From Cladorrhinum sp. PSN259 (Eukaryota; Ascomycota; Sordariomycetes; Sordariales; Podosporaceae): a DNA stretch of 64,000 nucleotides. The stretch lies in assembly GCA_033725935.1 (NCBI GenBank), contig MU867060.1, positions 1,268,922-1,332,921 on the forward strand. Reading direction: 5' to 3'. Of this stretch, positions 25,534-36,123 are shown piece after piece; position 1 is the stretch's first letter; every line of letters starts with the position of its first letter. Under the pieces are notes generated by a model. That model saw only the letters and a program-made list of their open reading frames with translations, was not told the DNA's origin and ran no database searches. The position numbers and the translations under genes are program-made.

Positions 25534-27501
25534 TTACCACTCCAACCGATCATCACAAACAAGCCGAACATCAAATTGCTCTTCGCCCTTCCATACCCGG
25601 CCTCCGTCATTACGCCCCGCCACTGCGCCTCTCAACTCCCCAATCATGCCCGGAGGTCCGCTTCCAAACACTCGGGTTGGGCCTCGCGCAACCCCACCGA
25701 CAAACTCGTTGACCACCACACCAACGTCTGGCCGTTGACCGAGTCGGGAGCCCTCAACGGCCGAAGAGTCTTCATCCGAGGAGTCTTCCCCTGTACCGCG
25801 TACCTTTTCGCCTCCCATAACTTTCTTGTCCGCCGGCGGTGACAGGCCAGAATCATTTTCGGCGGTGACAAAGATCCGAATCTGCAAGCCATGCGCCGCG
25901 CCCAACTCCCTCAGCTCCTCCAACTCTGGAGTGATCCACTCGACGTCCTGTCTCTTCTTGACTGCCCAAACCAACTCAATCTTGCGATCACGGTTGACGG
26001 GCTCCCTGACGAGTCTCATTAAAACGGGAAGCACATATGTGATTCCCGTGCCACCAGCAACGCAGAGCACATTAATATCCAACGTCAACCCTTCCACGAT
26101 ATTCTCTCCGTAAGGGCCCTGCAAAATAACAGAAGTGTCGGCGGCGCCCTTGCTGTTTTCAGCAGAAAGCTTCTCCTCCACGACCCTCGCAATGTTCTTG
26201 GTCTCTCCGCCCTTGGCCCTAAAGATGTACGAATGTCTGACCTTGCCAACTGCATCCGCGGCAGGCAAACTCAACGGCGTAAACGGATGACTCTGCCAGA
26301 TGCTCCCCTCGGTGAAGCACAAAAAGAAGTGCTGGCCAATCTTCCATGGGCTCTGCAGGTGGTCAAAGTCCAGCCTGACCACGTCACCAAATCTCTCGTC
26401 CTTCCAGAACTTGACTTGGGCTTTGGCCGAGGCAAAACCAAACCTCCCATCGCCAGTCAAGTTATACCCGTAATGCAGCATTCCCATCCTCACAAACCTG
26501 GCCAGGCGATCCATCACCCACAGCACGATCCCGGGTACCAAGAAGCACTGAAGTTGCTGCCAGTGTCCGATCAGCGCGCCGATGTATACCATGGCGAGGA
26601 CGTAATGCGCCTTCCTAAAGAACTCGTACCCCGTTACGTTTTTAATGACCCAGCTGAACGAGCAGATCCAGAGCAAGACTAACAGTCCGAGCGCAACGAA
26701 TCCCCAGATGGCGTATGTCTGAGCGGCGTAGTTGTTCCAGACTGACGGCTGGGGCTTGTAGAGCCAGGCCTCAATGAGGACCCAGCCCAGGGTGTGGAGC
26801 AGACTCTGTATGAGGATGATGTATCCCGTCCAGCGGTGGAGGAACATGAAGCTCGTGTAGGGCACGCCGGTTATCATCGAGAGCAGTGATTCGCGGCTGG
26901 CGAATAAGACGGACAGGGGAGTCAAAGCATACGCCAGAACACCGACGCGGTCAGCCCACGGACCGAGAGATGTGCGAGTGTTGTACAGGCCGGGCGAGTT
27001 CTTGACTGGGGTGACCCATTTCTTGTAGGCCATGCCTACGAAGGACCAGATGGTGAGGTAGCTGATGAGTACGGCGAGAATCAAGACTTGGAGCCGGGTG
27101 GTGTGTCCGAAGAGGGTGCGGACCGAGTTTGGGAGGAGATATCGGCGGAGGGTGGAGGAGATGGCGCGGCAGGACCTGCTGAAGAAGGAGGGCTGTCGTC
27201 GCTGAGACGATTCTCCATTTTGGGAGAGCTGGCTGATGAGGTCGTCAACTGGTTCGCGTGCTGGGAAGATGCGCCTTGCTAGGCCCCAGACCAGAAGAAT
27301 TCCGAGAATCGTGAGCCAGAATATGCCAGTGTAGATCATGCCACGGTCGTGTGCGCCGTAGACCACGTCGAGGTATTCACATGAGCCTTTGTCATTGGTG
27401 CATGGGACGACGCGGTCGGCGTAGCCCCAGTGCGGTTCGAGCTCGGAGGCGGCTGAGAAGTTCTGGATATGCTGCCTGCGCAGCAGGGAGAGGGACTCCA
27501 T
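25534..27501 (-). CDS. Ferric/cupric reductase, FRE family
   Basis: One exon, 655 aa. FRE proteins move electrons from cytosolic NADPH through FAD and two hemes to reduce extracellular Fe(III) or Cu(II) before uptake. An extracellular N-terminus is followed by a membrane helix near 52-75 and a cluster of helices from about 135 to 340. Heme-ligand histidines are paired with the correct 14-residue spacing: His222/His236 (LHRWTGY, LHTLGW) and His299/His313 (KAHY, GHW). The FAD motif HPFT is at 405-408, the NADPH motif VAGGTGITYV at 481-490, and a terminal SGPPGM near 612. The cytosolic domain contains a poorly conserved acidic/Ser-rich loop (about 555-590). The start is the first ATG of the frame. 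Its promoter faces that of a Ctr copper transporter, which suggests a common role in reductive metal acquisition. Confidence 0.92.
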   Translation of the reverse strand: MESLSLLRRQHIQNFSAASELEPHWGYADRVVPCTNDKGSCEYLDVVYGAHDRGMIYTGIFWLTILGILLVWGLARRIFPAREPVDDLISQLSQNGESSQRRQPSFFSRSCRAISSTLRRYLLPNSVRTLFGHTTRLQVLILAVLISYLTIWSFVGMAYKKWVTPVKNSPGLYNTRTSLGPWADRVGVLAYALTPLSVLFASRESLLSMITGVPYTSFMFLHRWTGYIILIQSLLHTLGWVLIEAWLYKPQPSVWNNYAAQTYAIWGFVALGLLVLLWICSFSWVIKNVTGYEFFRKAHYVLAMVYIGALIGHWQQLQCFLVPGIVLWVMDRLARFVRMGMLHYGYNLTGDGRFGFASAKAQVKFWKDERFGDVVRLDFDHLQSPWKIGQHFFLCFTEGSIWQSHPFTPLSLPAADAVGKVRHSYIFRAKGGETKNIARVVEEKLSAENSKGAADTSVILQGPYGENIVEGLTLDINVLCVAGGTGITYVLPVLMRLVREPVNRDRKIELVWAVKKRQDVEWITPELEELRELGAAHGLQIRIFVTAENDSGLSPPADKKVMGGEKVRGTGEDSSDEDSSAVEGSRLGQRPDVGVVVNEFVGGVARGPTRVFGSGPPGMIGELRGAVAGRNDGGRVWKGEEQFDVRLVCDDRLEW

Positions 27502-28644
27502 CGTCTCTGTTGGCGAAGAGAGGGTGGCGATGATGTCTCACTTCACTTTCCAACGGCCGACGGGGATATCTGACATCCTTATAAGGAGGCTCCATTTTGA
27601 ATAAGATCCCGCCATCGCTTCGTTCTCGGGGGTCTGGGCTCCGTGTTTGTAGCGGTGGACTCTTTTCGCCTGCCGGGTTTCCCGACTGTCCCTTTCTCAC
27701 AAAAGGGTTGTATTCGCAAGTCTGCCAAGGGATTTATGGTGTGGAGTTGATATCATTCTGCGGGGTGCATATTCGGTTCCGGCTCCAAGGGAAGCTTTTT
27801 TCGAGATGCAATCCAAAACGACCAATCACGGCGTTCGCTTTGTCCGATATTGTAAAGGCCGTAACGAAACTTTTCACTTTTGGCCCTTCCCATCTCCATT
27901 CTCGATTTCTTCAAACCGTCTTTGACAACACGCAATCAGTTATCACCAAGTATCTTTTACCCACCCTGCGAGGAATTGAGCAGGTTAGTGGGGTCGGCCT
28001 GGATCGTGTGCCCCATAAGATACCCTGCAATCGTTGCATGTGCGTCCTTGGCGGAGAGTTCCAGGAACCACCGGCATGGATGAGATGGCGAACATGTCGA
28101 ACCTGTCGAGCCTGTGGGAGCTTACATCTTGCATTCCAGCTCATATCTTGCTCACTCTGTCCACCCATTTCTCTTGGAATCTCGGAGGAAACGGCTGCTT
28201 CTGTGAGACGTGACGCCTAAAGAGGGGACTTTGCTGTATTCACCGATTGTTCTTTGGTCACGCAACTCTTGACCTGGTGATAGAGACCACAAGAAAGGAA
28301 GGAGGGGTTGTTGTTCCTTTTTTTAAAAGAACTGTGACCGCCCGGCCCACCACCACCACCGACCTCTCCGGATTGAAGCTCACCTCATCAGTTTCACTCT
28401 TTTGTTGTTGGCTTAAGTTGCATCAACAACGAATTCTCAGAACGGGAATCAGAGGGGTATATAACAACAACCTGCACCCAATTTTTTTTTTTTTTTTTTT
28501 TTTTGAGAGAGTGCCGTTACGCCCGCTCCGCCGCCACTCAGCAGCTTCCCACGCCGGCTATCATCCGATCTTGTCCCAGAACCGTGGTTCACAATTTGAC
28601 CGTTCCAAGCCTCTCCCAACCATTTAAACACATCCTCCGCCAAT
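27502..28644. promoter_or_regulatory. Bidirectional region between ferric reductase and Ctr genes
   Basis: A 1.1-kb intergenic region serves two divergent genes. It contains a T24-like tract at about 28480-28504 and a TTGCTCA at 28148-28154 that resembles the TTTGCTC copper-response core of fungal Mac1-type factors, but with one mismatch and as a single copy. Regulation by copper or iron is therefore only a suggestion. Confidence 0.35.
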
Positions 28645-29312
28645 ATGGACCACGGACACGCAGAAGCCGAAGCGGCGTGCAAGATTTCCGTATGTTCTCT
28701 CCCTAAGCAAAAACCGCATTTCATGGTATATTAATCACCGCCATAACACAGATGCTCTGGAACTGGTACACGATCGACGCATGCTTTCTCTCACGATCAT
28801 GGCACATCACTAGCCACGGCGCCTTCGCAGCGACATGCATCGGCGTAGTTCTCATGGTGATTCTCCTCGAAGCCCTCCGACGATTCGGCAAGGAATACGA
28901 CGAGCACATCCAGCGTGACTTTGCGGCGCGTGTGGCACTAATCGCTAACGGCGCTGTCGCCTCAAACGTCGCTTCAAACAACGGTGGTGTGTGTCCCGCC
29001 GCCCCGGGCTCGGGGGCGGCAGAGCAAGGAAGGTCGCTTGCGCCGCAGACCGTTACGTTTCGCGCTTCGCCGCTCCAGCAGCTCGTTCGGTCCATTATCC
29101 ACACGGCCACTTTCGGTTTGGCATACATCATCATGTTGATGGCCATGTATTACAATGGCTACGTAATTATTTCCATCTTGATTGGCGCGCTGCTGGGCAA
29201 GTTTGTTTGCGACTGGATGACCAAGACGGTTATCATCACAGCTGGGGGTGATACGCTGGTGAAGAACGGGAACACCAGCAGTATTGATGAGCCAACAGTT
29301 TGCTGTGGCTGA
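28645..29312 (+). CDS. Ctr-family copper transporter
   Basis: Two exons (28645-28689, 28752-29312) give 201 aa; the first encodes only 15 residues (MDHGHAEAEAACKIS). Ctr proteins are trimeric Cu(I) importers at the plasma or vacuolar membrane. The short N-terminus has one MDHGH copper-binding motif rather than the many Met repeats of high-affinity Ctr1. The conserved MLWNWYTIDACFLSRSWHI precedes helix 1 (GAFAATCIGVVLMVILLEAL). A variable loop of about 65 residues follows. Helix 2 contains the MLMAM (Met-x3-Met) copper pore motif followed by YYNGY, and helix 3 the Gly-x3-Gly packing motif (GALLG). It ends in CCG, a Cys tail like those of Ctr proteins. The pattern fits the Ctr2/Ctr3-like low-affinity or vacuolar group. 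It is divergent from the ferric reductase gene. Confidence 0.9.
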
Positions 29313-29516
29313 ACAACATGGACGTGTATGGTCGCATTTTTTATATCTTTTTATTTTTTGGGAATTTTTGGATACAGGGGCTCATGGGATTCTTTTTTTA
29401 AAGCGATGTTCTTTTAAAGTGGCGCAAAATGGCAAGATTCACGAGGGTATACGGGTTAATGGCTAATAAATAAAGATATGATTGATGCCCCCATACAGAC
29501 ATCCACCCGACCATCT

Positions 29517-31224
29517 TCATCCATCCGTCACCATATTTGCTGCAGCTGCCAGTTTGGTCATTTCGTCGCCTGCTGAGATACTGGTTTGGTATGACTTGAT
29601 CCCTTTTGCATCCGCGTGCTCGAGGTTCCACTCGAGAATTTCTTGCACCATACCTTGGAGGGTCGTGAGAACACCGGTGTAACCCAGCCCCCCATCAGAA
29701 ACTGGTCGGCCCGCCGTGTCGTTGGAAGCGATCAGGTGAGTGCAGATACTAAAAACACCAGGTTTGAGATGCTTCAAGTCGCCATGGAGGTTCGGTAGTA
29801 CCTTTCGCAGGAATGGATACCTGGCCAGCAGGAGAGAGTACCATTCGGTTGGGTACGACAGCAAGACCATCAGGATTGGGTTTAGAGGCACAGTTCGAAA
29901 GGGTGTGGACGACAAGGTGCCCACGGCACGGTAGAGGTCTGAATAGGCGATGGGAGGATTCGGGTCGGTCACTACGAAAGGTCTCCCCGCTTGCGGTGGC
30001 ATTGAAGAGGTCAAGTCATCAGGGGAGGAGGAGCAAGAAGAAGCAAGGACGGCTTCGAATTGCAGGTGGGCAATGGCTACGTTGATACCGTGGACGAAAC
30101 TTTGGACAGTGTGAGATGCCCATCTAATTATCATTCGGCAGGTTTTCATTAGCAGCAGCGAGGGGAAAAAAAAAATGATAAAATGGGTATGTACGACATC
30201 ATGCAACTTACGTCGGTGTCACAGGAGATCCTAGCGTTGCACCAAGAGTGTTATCCGAGAAGTTTCCATAAACGCCGTTCGCGGGCCGGATGCTTCCCGT
30301 CCGGAAGTTGTTCTCATTCGCCGCGCACACGATCCTCTCGGCCGCAGCTTTGGAAGCGGCATAGTTGGAGTAGTACCCTTCGTGTTTCCGCAGATGCTCA
30401 AGGAAGTCTTTCTCGTCGAGGACCTGCCAGAAGTTATGTGGCCATGATGATGATGATCGCGGTCGCAACATACGCCACGGCGCCATCCAGATACCGACAG
30501 GACGGATGCTGATACTGCCGGAAGTTGTTGATATTAGTATATCAGCGCTAGCTTGGCGAGCTGCTTCAACAACGTTCTGGGTGCCCCGAACGTTGATGGC
30601 CTCGCAGAAGCCGTATACGAGCTTGGACCGGTCGGAAGGGACGATCACGGCTGCCGTGTGGAAGACGGTTAGAGGGGGGGAGGCAACGGAGGGATGCCGC
30701 CATGGCTTCTGGAATGCTTTGGTTGTGGACTCGGCCGAGGATATGTCTGCTTGGACGAAATCGACCTGAGCTGCCACGGGATCGAAGAGCAAGTCCTTTC
30801 GGGACGGCCTCCGAAAGTCCACAATGCGGATACTTTCCGGAGGCTGACCGCGTTCGAGCAACTGCAGAACGATGTATCCTCCTACGAGACCTGCGGCAGT
30901 GGTTGTTCGGCTCAGTCAAACACCATCTAGATGTTTTACCTAAGTTAGTTACTCACCAGAGCCTCCAGTAACGATATAACGTCTATTTAATTTTGGGGGG
31001 ATCTGAGTGGCGTAGCTCTTGGTTGTAATTGGATCCTTTTGCAATTTCTTATAAGTCTCAAGCAGCATCTGTTCAGTCCATCGTGATGAAGACGGGGAGA
31101 TCTTTTTTATCTCATCTGGAGTGCCGAGGAGCAGCTGATTAAGACGGATTAGGTACGCCCCAACCGCAAGTAATAAGATAGGTGCTGCGCCAAGTAATGA
31201 TATCAAAAGTGTCTGTGATGCCAT
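29517..31224 (-). CDS. 3-beta-HSD/NAD-dependent epimerase family dehydrogenase
   Basis: Three exons (31224-30957, 30890-30212, 30123-29517) give 517 aa. The protein is an extended short-chain dehydrogenase, the fold of sterol C-3 dehydrogenases (Erg26) and 3-beta-hydroxysteroid dehydrogenases. An N-terminal hydrophobic helix (residues 5-24) probably anchors it in the ER membrane. The Rossmann signature TGGSGLVG is at 86-93, a VFHTAAVI strand near 165-172 and the catalytic Tyr266-x3-Lys270 (NYAASKAAAE). SIRPANGVYG matches the downstream substrate-site region. The C-terminal part has another hydrophobic segment. It is longer than Erg26 (about 350 aa) because of the N-terminal anchor and a C-terminal extension, so it is probably an accessory sterol/steroid-like dehydrogenase rather than Erg26 itself. 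The substrate cannot be named from sequence. Confidence 0.83.
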
Positions 31225-32325
31225 GATGATAATTGATATTTTCTCTAAAATAAGACTATGAATTCGGTGTTCTACTTCACACTGATATTGTATGTACAAG
31301 TAGGGGGGAATAGAGCACACGTTCAAATGGTTTGTCAGCGACGTGGCATTTCATTTGCCATCCCGTCTCCCCTGGAAGCCATGTCTCAGTGCCTGGAGTT
31401 TTGCCTGTTCTGGAGAAGGCACGTTGCATTTTTACCAGTGTTAAGAAGGTCTTTGTCGATTGTTCACGTTGATGTTCTCGAATCAGAGAGCATAAGGCAA
31501 GCTGTTAGAGTTTGGGTATATTTTCAGTTCTATGTGTTAACAGTGGGGCTGTATCTCGAGGGCTTGGTCAGCCATTGGACAGCCTGAGATGCATCCCATG
31601 GCGCTGGGAACTTGGCACCTTGGAAGGAGGAAAGCCACCCCCACATCAACCACCCAATCTCTCTCCCCAGCATGCATGTGGCATTCTTTCTTTTCTCCAG
31701 AGTCAGATTGTGAAGTGATGGGGAATGTTTCTAGGTACCTTTAGTCTAGTACCAAATATGCACCACTTTTTGTCATTTCCATTACCACCCACCCTTCACC
31801 CAAGGAAGAAGCTCCCCGTCCTTATCCGTGATGTGGAGATGCCTTCCCGAGATGGATCCATCATGCCGAAGACCATCGATTCCCCATCTTCCTTATCTCG
31901 ACTTCTTTGTTGACCATCTCGGAATCGTCCAACGTATCTGATTATCTGTTTACCTTGTCTCCGAGGATGGACGTTATTCTCACGGCCCGGTACGATGATT
32001 GCTGTGCCACAGGGATTCCATCCTTCCTGGCTTCTGTCGGTCTTCAATAGTCCTGTTTTCGAACGATAAGACGGCCAAGGGCCAATGACAGCAAGCAATT
32101 TTCACCGAGCCACAGCTATTGTTGCCGTTAAACCCGTAGCTATCAACAACTTCCTAGAATGTCTTCGTTGCCAAGCTATGAATAGTAGAGCACCCAGAGG
32201 GGGTGGGAGCCAGCGACAGGGGGTGGAAGTGAGATATATCATGCATGCTCGGACTACTCGAGTTACACACTCATGATCCACCAAGAGACAACCACCCTCT
32301 CTTGTCAAGACCATCATCTTCCGAC
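31225..32325. other. Intergenic region before the amidase gene
   Basis: No gene is seen in 1.1 kb between two divergent genes. An in-frame ATG at 32245 would add 27 residues to the amidase but would bury its signal peptide, so it is treated as 5' UTR. Confidence 0.5.
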
Positions 32326-34302
32326 ATGGCCATCTCAGACTCCCGAAAACTGTCGGCTCGCGCCCTCAGTCTCTCCATCCTCTCATTCATCTCCAACCTC
32401 TCGACTGCCTCAGCGGCCCTTGCCTCCACCGGTCTGTCAGTCAACTTTAACGATGTCGATTATTACATCTCACCATTTTCTTCGGGAAAGATTGATGTCC
32501 AACAAAAGGCCCTATCCAAGGTCCCATCAGTCCTCGGTTTCAAGCCCGTCACGGTCGTTCAAGGCAACGTCGCACAGAAAGATGTAGCAAGCCTGTTGTC
32601 CACCTGGGAAGCAACCGATGATGTGTACCAGGCGGGCTTTTCAGACGCCATCCTCCTGGCTGAGTCTGGCGGCAAGAAGCCCAGGATGATCACCGAGCGT
32701 GCACCCTCTAAGGGATCACCATCTAACATTGTCACCATCAAGAACACCAAGATTCCGTCGGGTCCATACTTCCTCGAAGTGTCAACGGGATCTTTGTACC
32801 CAGTGTACCGCTTGTATGAGGACTTTGCCGGTGCTTTTGTTGAGTCTCTCCTCCCGACTCCTGACGGAAAGTTCCAGCCCCTGTCTGCTCAGGCGTCTGG
32901 CTCAGCATCTTTGACCATCGGTGTCCCTTCGAGGCTGTACTTTACCAAAACAGACGCTAAGCCACTCGCCGGCGTCCGCATTGGTATCAAGGACATTTAT
33001 CGCCTCGCTGGTGTTAAGGGTTCCAACGGAAACAGAGCCTGGTACAATTTGTACCCGGCCAGCAATTACACTGGGCCCGCTGTGCAACGGTTGATTGACG
33101 CTGGTGCTCAAATTGTCGGTCTCCAAAAGACCTCCCAGTTTGCAAACGGCGAGTCTGCTACTGCCGATTGGGTTGACTACCACGCCCCGTTCAACCCTAG
33201 AGGAGATGGGTACCAGGACGCCTCGTCTTCCAGTTCCGGAGCCGGCGCGTCGGTGGCCGCCTACGACTGGCTTGATATTGCCATTGGCAGTGATACTGGC
33301 GGGTCAGTCCGCGGTCCGGCAGGCGTGCAAGGGCTTTTCGGTAACCGTCCCTCCCACGGACTTGTATCACTCGATAACGTCATGCCGCTTTCCCCCACGC
33401 TTGATACCCCTGGCTTCCTTGTCCGTGACCCCCAGATTTGGGAGGCTGCCAGCGCCGCCATTTATGGAAAGAACTACAACTCTCTGGCCAAGACTAAGCC
33501 CAAGTATCCCAAGAAGATCCAGACTCTGAGCTTTCCTACTGCGGCCGACACCCCTGCCCGAAAGCTTCTCATCGACTTTGCCGATGCTCTTGCCAAGTTT
33601 GTGGGCGGCACTGTCACTCCCATCGATCTCGAAGGCGAGTGGGCAGCATCAAAACCCGCTGAGGCAGGCGAAGTCACCCTTTCTAAACTCCTGAACACCA
33701 CCTACGCGACCATAATCACCAAAGAACAGACCGCTCTCGTACGCGATCCCTTCTATAAAGATTACGCAGCTGCTCATGATGGCCGTCGTCCGTTCATCAA
33801 CCCCGTCCCTCTCTCTCGTTGGGGTTACGGCGATACCCTCAATGAGACGGCTCTGCAGGAGGCATACGCCCAAAAGTCCCTGTTCATGAACTGGTTCAAC
33901 AGCAAGATTGTCCCTCCCGTTTCCGACTCTGCCCAATGCTCGTCTAGTCTTTTCCTCTACACTCAGAGCCAGGGTGGACAGAACCCGCGCAACAGATATA
34001 GGAATGCTCCCGGTGTTCCTTTTAGTTTCAGCGCGGGCAGAATCAGCGTTTACGCCGAGGTACCTGACCATGTGTACCCGTTGGGCGAGGTTTCTAGTTT
34101 TAGTGAGATCACTCAGCACGAGGAGTACTTGCCTGTTGGAGTCAGCATCATGGCGGCGAAGGGATGTGATGGGTTGTTGATCAAGTTGGCGCAGGATTTG
34201 GTTACCGCTAGGATTATCAAGGTTCCCAAGGCTGGAGGTACTTTGAGTGGTGCATCTGTGTTGATGAGGAGGGGGTTGGAGGGTGCTCAAGATCACCAGT
34301 AA
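32326..34302 (+). CDS. Secreted amidase-signature hydrolase
   Basis: One exon, 658 aa. Amidase-signature enzymes hydrolyse carboxamides with a Ser-cisSer-Lys triad. An N-terminal hydrophobic segment ending in ALAS (about 12-34) is a signal peptide. A domain of about 160 residues precedes the catalytic domain (roughly 195-560); this resembles fungal proteins annotated as scytalone dehydratase-like Arp1. The triad can be read: Lys222 in GIKDIYRL, cis-Ser in the DASSSSSGAGAS run (about 300-304) and nucleophile Ser327 in GSDTGGSVRGPAG. The C-terminal segment returns to the conserved PVGVSIMAAKGCDG. Asn-linked glycosylation sites (NYT, NTT, NET) fit secretion. The start at 32326 gives the signal peptide at the extreme N-terminus. 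The natural substrate is unknown. Confidence 0.87.
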   Translation: MAISDSRKLSARALSLSILSFISNLSTASAALASTGLSVNFNDVDYYISPFSSGKIDVQQKALSKVPSVLGFKPVTVVQGNVAQKDVASLLSTWEATDDVYQAGFSDAILLAESGGKKPRMITERAPSKGSPSNIVTIKNTKIPSGPYFLEVSTGSLYPVYRLYEDFAGAFVESLLPTPDGKFQPLSAQASGSASLTIGVPSRLYFTKTDAKPLAGVRIGIKDIYRLAGVKGSNGNRAWYNLYPASNYTGPAVQRLIDAGAQIVGLQKTSQFANGESATADWVDYHAPFNPRGDGYQDASSSSSGAGASVAAYDWLDIAIGSDTGGSVRGPAGVQGLFGNRPSHGLVSLDNVMPLSPTLDTPGFLVRDPQIWEAASAAIYGKNYNSLAKTKPKYPKKIQTLSFPTAADTPARKLLIDFADALAKFVGGTVTPIDLEGEWAASKPAEAGEVTLSKLLNTTYATIITKEQTALVRDPFYKDYAAAHDGRRPFINPVPLSRWGYGDTLNETALQEAYAQKSLFMNWFNSKIVPPVSDSAQCSSSLFLYTQSQGGQNPRNRYRNAPGVPFSFSAGRISVYAEVPDHVYPLGEVSSFSEITQHEEYLPVGVSIMAAKGCDGLLIKLAQDLVTARIIKVPKAGGTLSGASVLMRRGLEGAQDHQ

Positions 34303-34655
34303 ATTTAATATCAGTAAATGTCTAAATTTCATGTGATTTTTCATCAGTTGATGTGTTTCTGCAGTAGTAAATTCTGGGTTGTTGATGTTTATTTCCCCCT
34401 GATTCTTTTTTTGTCATTGTTGTCGTGGCAACTTGAGTCGGCTCCCCCTTGCCCTGACCCCTTGATGTCGATGTTGCGTCACTTGGTGGTCATGGCAAGG
34501 GAGCCAAACACTCAAAACTTGAGCGATCCATCTAATTAACTTGTTACTCATTCTAGAAAATTTCTCTCTGTCTCAGTTTTTATTTCACAAGCTATTGATA
34601 CTGCCTTACACCGGAAACGATCGAGCCTAGTTCTACTCTACCAGAAAACTCAAAA
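34303..34655. other. Short intergenic region
   Basis: 350 bp between two plus-strand genes holds the 3' UTR of the amidase and the promoter of the small Cys-rich gene. No motif is assigned. Confidence 0.5.
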
Positions 34656-35302
34656 ATGTGCCACAGAGCAAGTTGCAACCAGTGCCGTATGTTTTTTGTT
34701 TCCTCTCTTTTTTTCTTCTCTTCAATACTGTAATATCTCTTGTTTTTTATTTTATCCGTGCATACGTTATCTAGGTAGCTTCGTGGTATTTTGTTTCTTT
34801 TCTATCATCATTTATGCTTCCTTCCTTTTTCTATATATATATTTTTCCTTCTTTGCTTTTGTGTATTTCCCTTCTTTCCTTGTGTATATATTTTTACTTC
34901 TTCGGTTTCTGTATTTCCCTTCCTTTCTTTTCTATATTTCCCTTTCCCCCCCCCTTTTTTACCTTTGCGCCATGAAGCCCATATAATTTAGACTGTATAC
35001 TTTGTACTCTTAAAACTTTATGCTCAATATTTTGTACTTTGCACTTTTTACCCTTTACTTTATATACTCTAAACTTTACTTTATATATTCCATGTCATGT
35101 TACTGACGTCAGATTTTACAAAGACAAATCAACCTGGACGGGATGCGGCAACCACGTCCAAAACGTCATGAAGCATATCCCCAGGGAGGATTGGTGCACC
35201 TGCGAGCCAAAGGTTGAGATTGAGGTTGGGGAGGGAAAGGGGGAGAAGGAGACGTACCCGCCTAGAGCCTCGCTTAGTTTTGCCAGTTGTGAGTTGTTTT
35301 AA
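34656..35302 (+). CDS. Small conserved Cys-rich protein (MCHRxxCxxC type), unknown function
   Basis: Two exons, 34656-34686 and 35124-35302, give 69 aa. The first exon encodes MCHRASCNQC and one base. Splicing to the AG at 35122-35123 gives HKSTWTGCGNHVQNVM, followed by IPREDWCTCEPKV. I recognise this as a small intracellular fungal family in which an N-terminal CHxxxCxxC is followed by TWxGCGNH and CxC; eight Cys/His residues suggest a zinc-binding knuckle. No function is established to my knowledge. The 437-bp intron is long for this genome and very pyrimidine-rich (T/C tracts at 34690-34970); a CTGAC branch site lies 19 bases before the acceptor. A GTGAG near 35287 could be a further donor, so the C-terminal residues are less certain. 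There is no signal peptide. Confidence 0.72.
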
Positions 35303-36123
35303 GTTTGTTTTTCAGAGTCAGTCAGTTAGTAATTGAATTTTATTATTTTTTATTATTTTATTATTTTTAAATATGGTTTGGTCTTTTATGGGGGTTTTTT
35401 TTATTTTTTTTTATTTAATGGGTTTGGTTTTTTTGTCTTGGTTGTTTGTCATTCTGACTGGGGTTTAAAAGAGACCCGAACGAGAAAGAGGTGTTTGGGT
35501 TCATTATATCGTGGTCTGGATGTTTATTATGATGGATAGAAAAGGCTAAGACGGGATTTGGCAGTGATTTGGACTCAAAAATAGTTTTATACTAGCAGAA
35601 ATTCTTAAAGTGGAAGTTTGTAAAAGGTAATCTTGATGTGATTAATTGAAAGTGAAAATGAAAGAGCTTGGGTGTACTATTTTTCTTTTTGCTTCGCTAG
35701 ATTACTGCTGCGGCGCTTCGTTATTTCTATTATCACTGTACCCGGGAGTGGGCCGAGTATACGGTGATCTCTCCAAAGGGATCTTCGGGTTCCAGATAAC
35801 TTCAGCTATTACGAGGTTGATCGGGGCAGGCATATCCTTGTCATCTCTCCGGTGGATGTCGTCCTCGGAAACTTGGGAATCGTCAACCTCGCCGCCATCA
35901 TCACCACTAACATCGGTAAGACGAAATGAGAAAGTTGCACACGTCCGATGGCCGTTGTTGAGTCATACCAAATCTGTTACACACTGCTATCATTCTCTCC
36001 AACTTGAAGTAAGCCAGGGCAAGAAGAGAAAAAGAAAAAAAAAGGTGAAAATCTAAAGACTGAATCCCGCAAAGGAGTACCCAACATCTCAACAAATTCC
36101 TTCCCAGCCTCCAGCCCCCAACA
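35303..36123. other. Intergenic region between convergent genes
   Basis: 800 bp, T-rich at the left end (35335-35440). No gene is supported. It contains 3' UTRs of the small Cys-rich gene and of the secreted Cys-module gene. Confidence 0.5.

Noticed and set aside
28147..28154. Copper-response element in the reductase/Ctr promoter
   Set aside because: A single copy with one mismatch to the TTTGCTC core is expected by chance in 1.1 kb; noted only as a possibility.
32245..32325. Upstream ATG for the amidase
   Set aside because: Using it would place 27 polar residues before the signal peptide; the ATG at 32326 is preferred.
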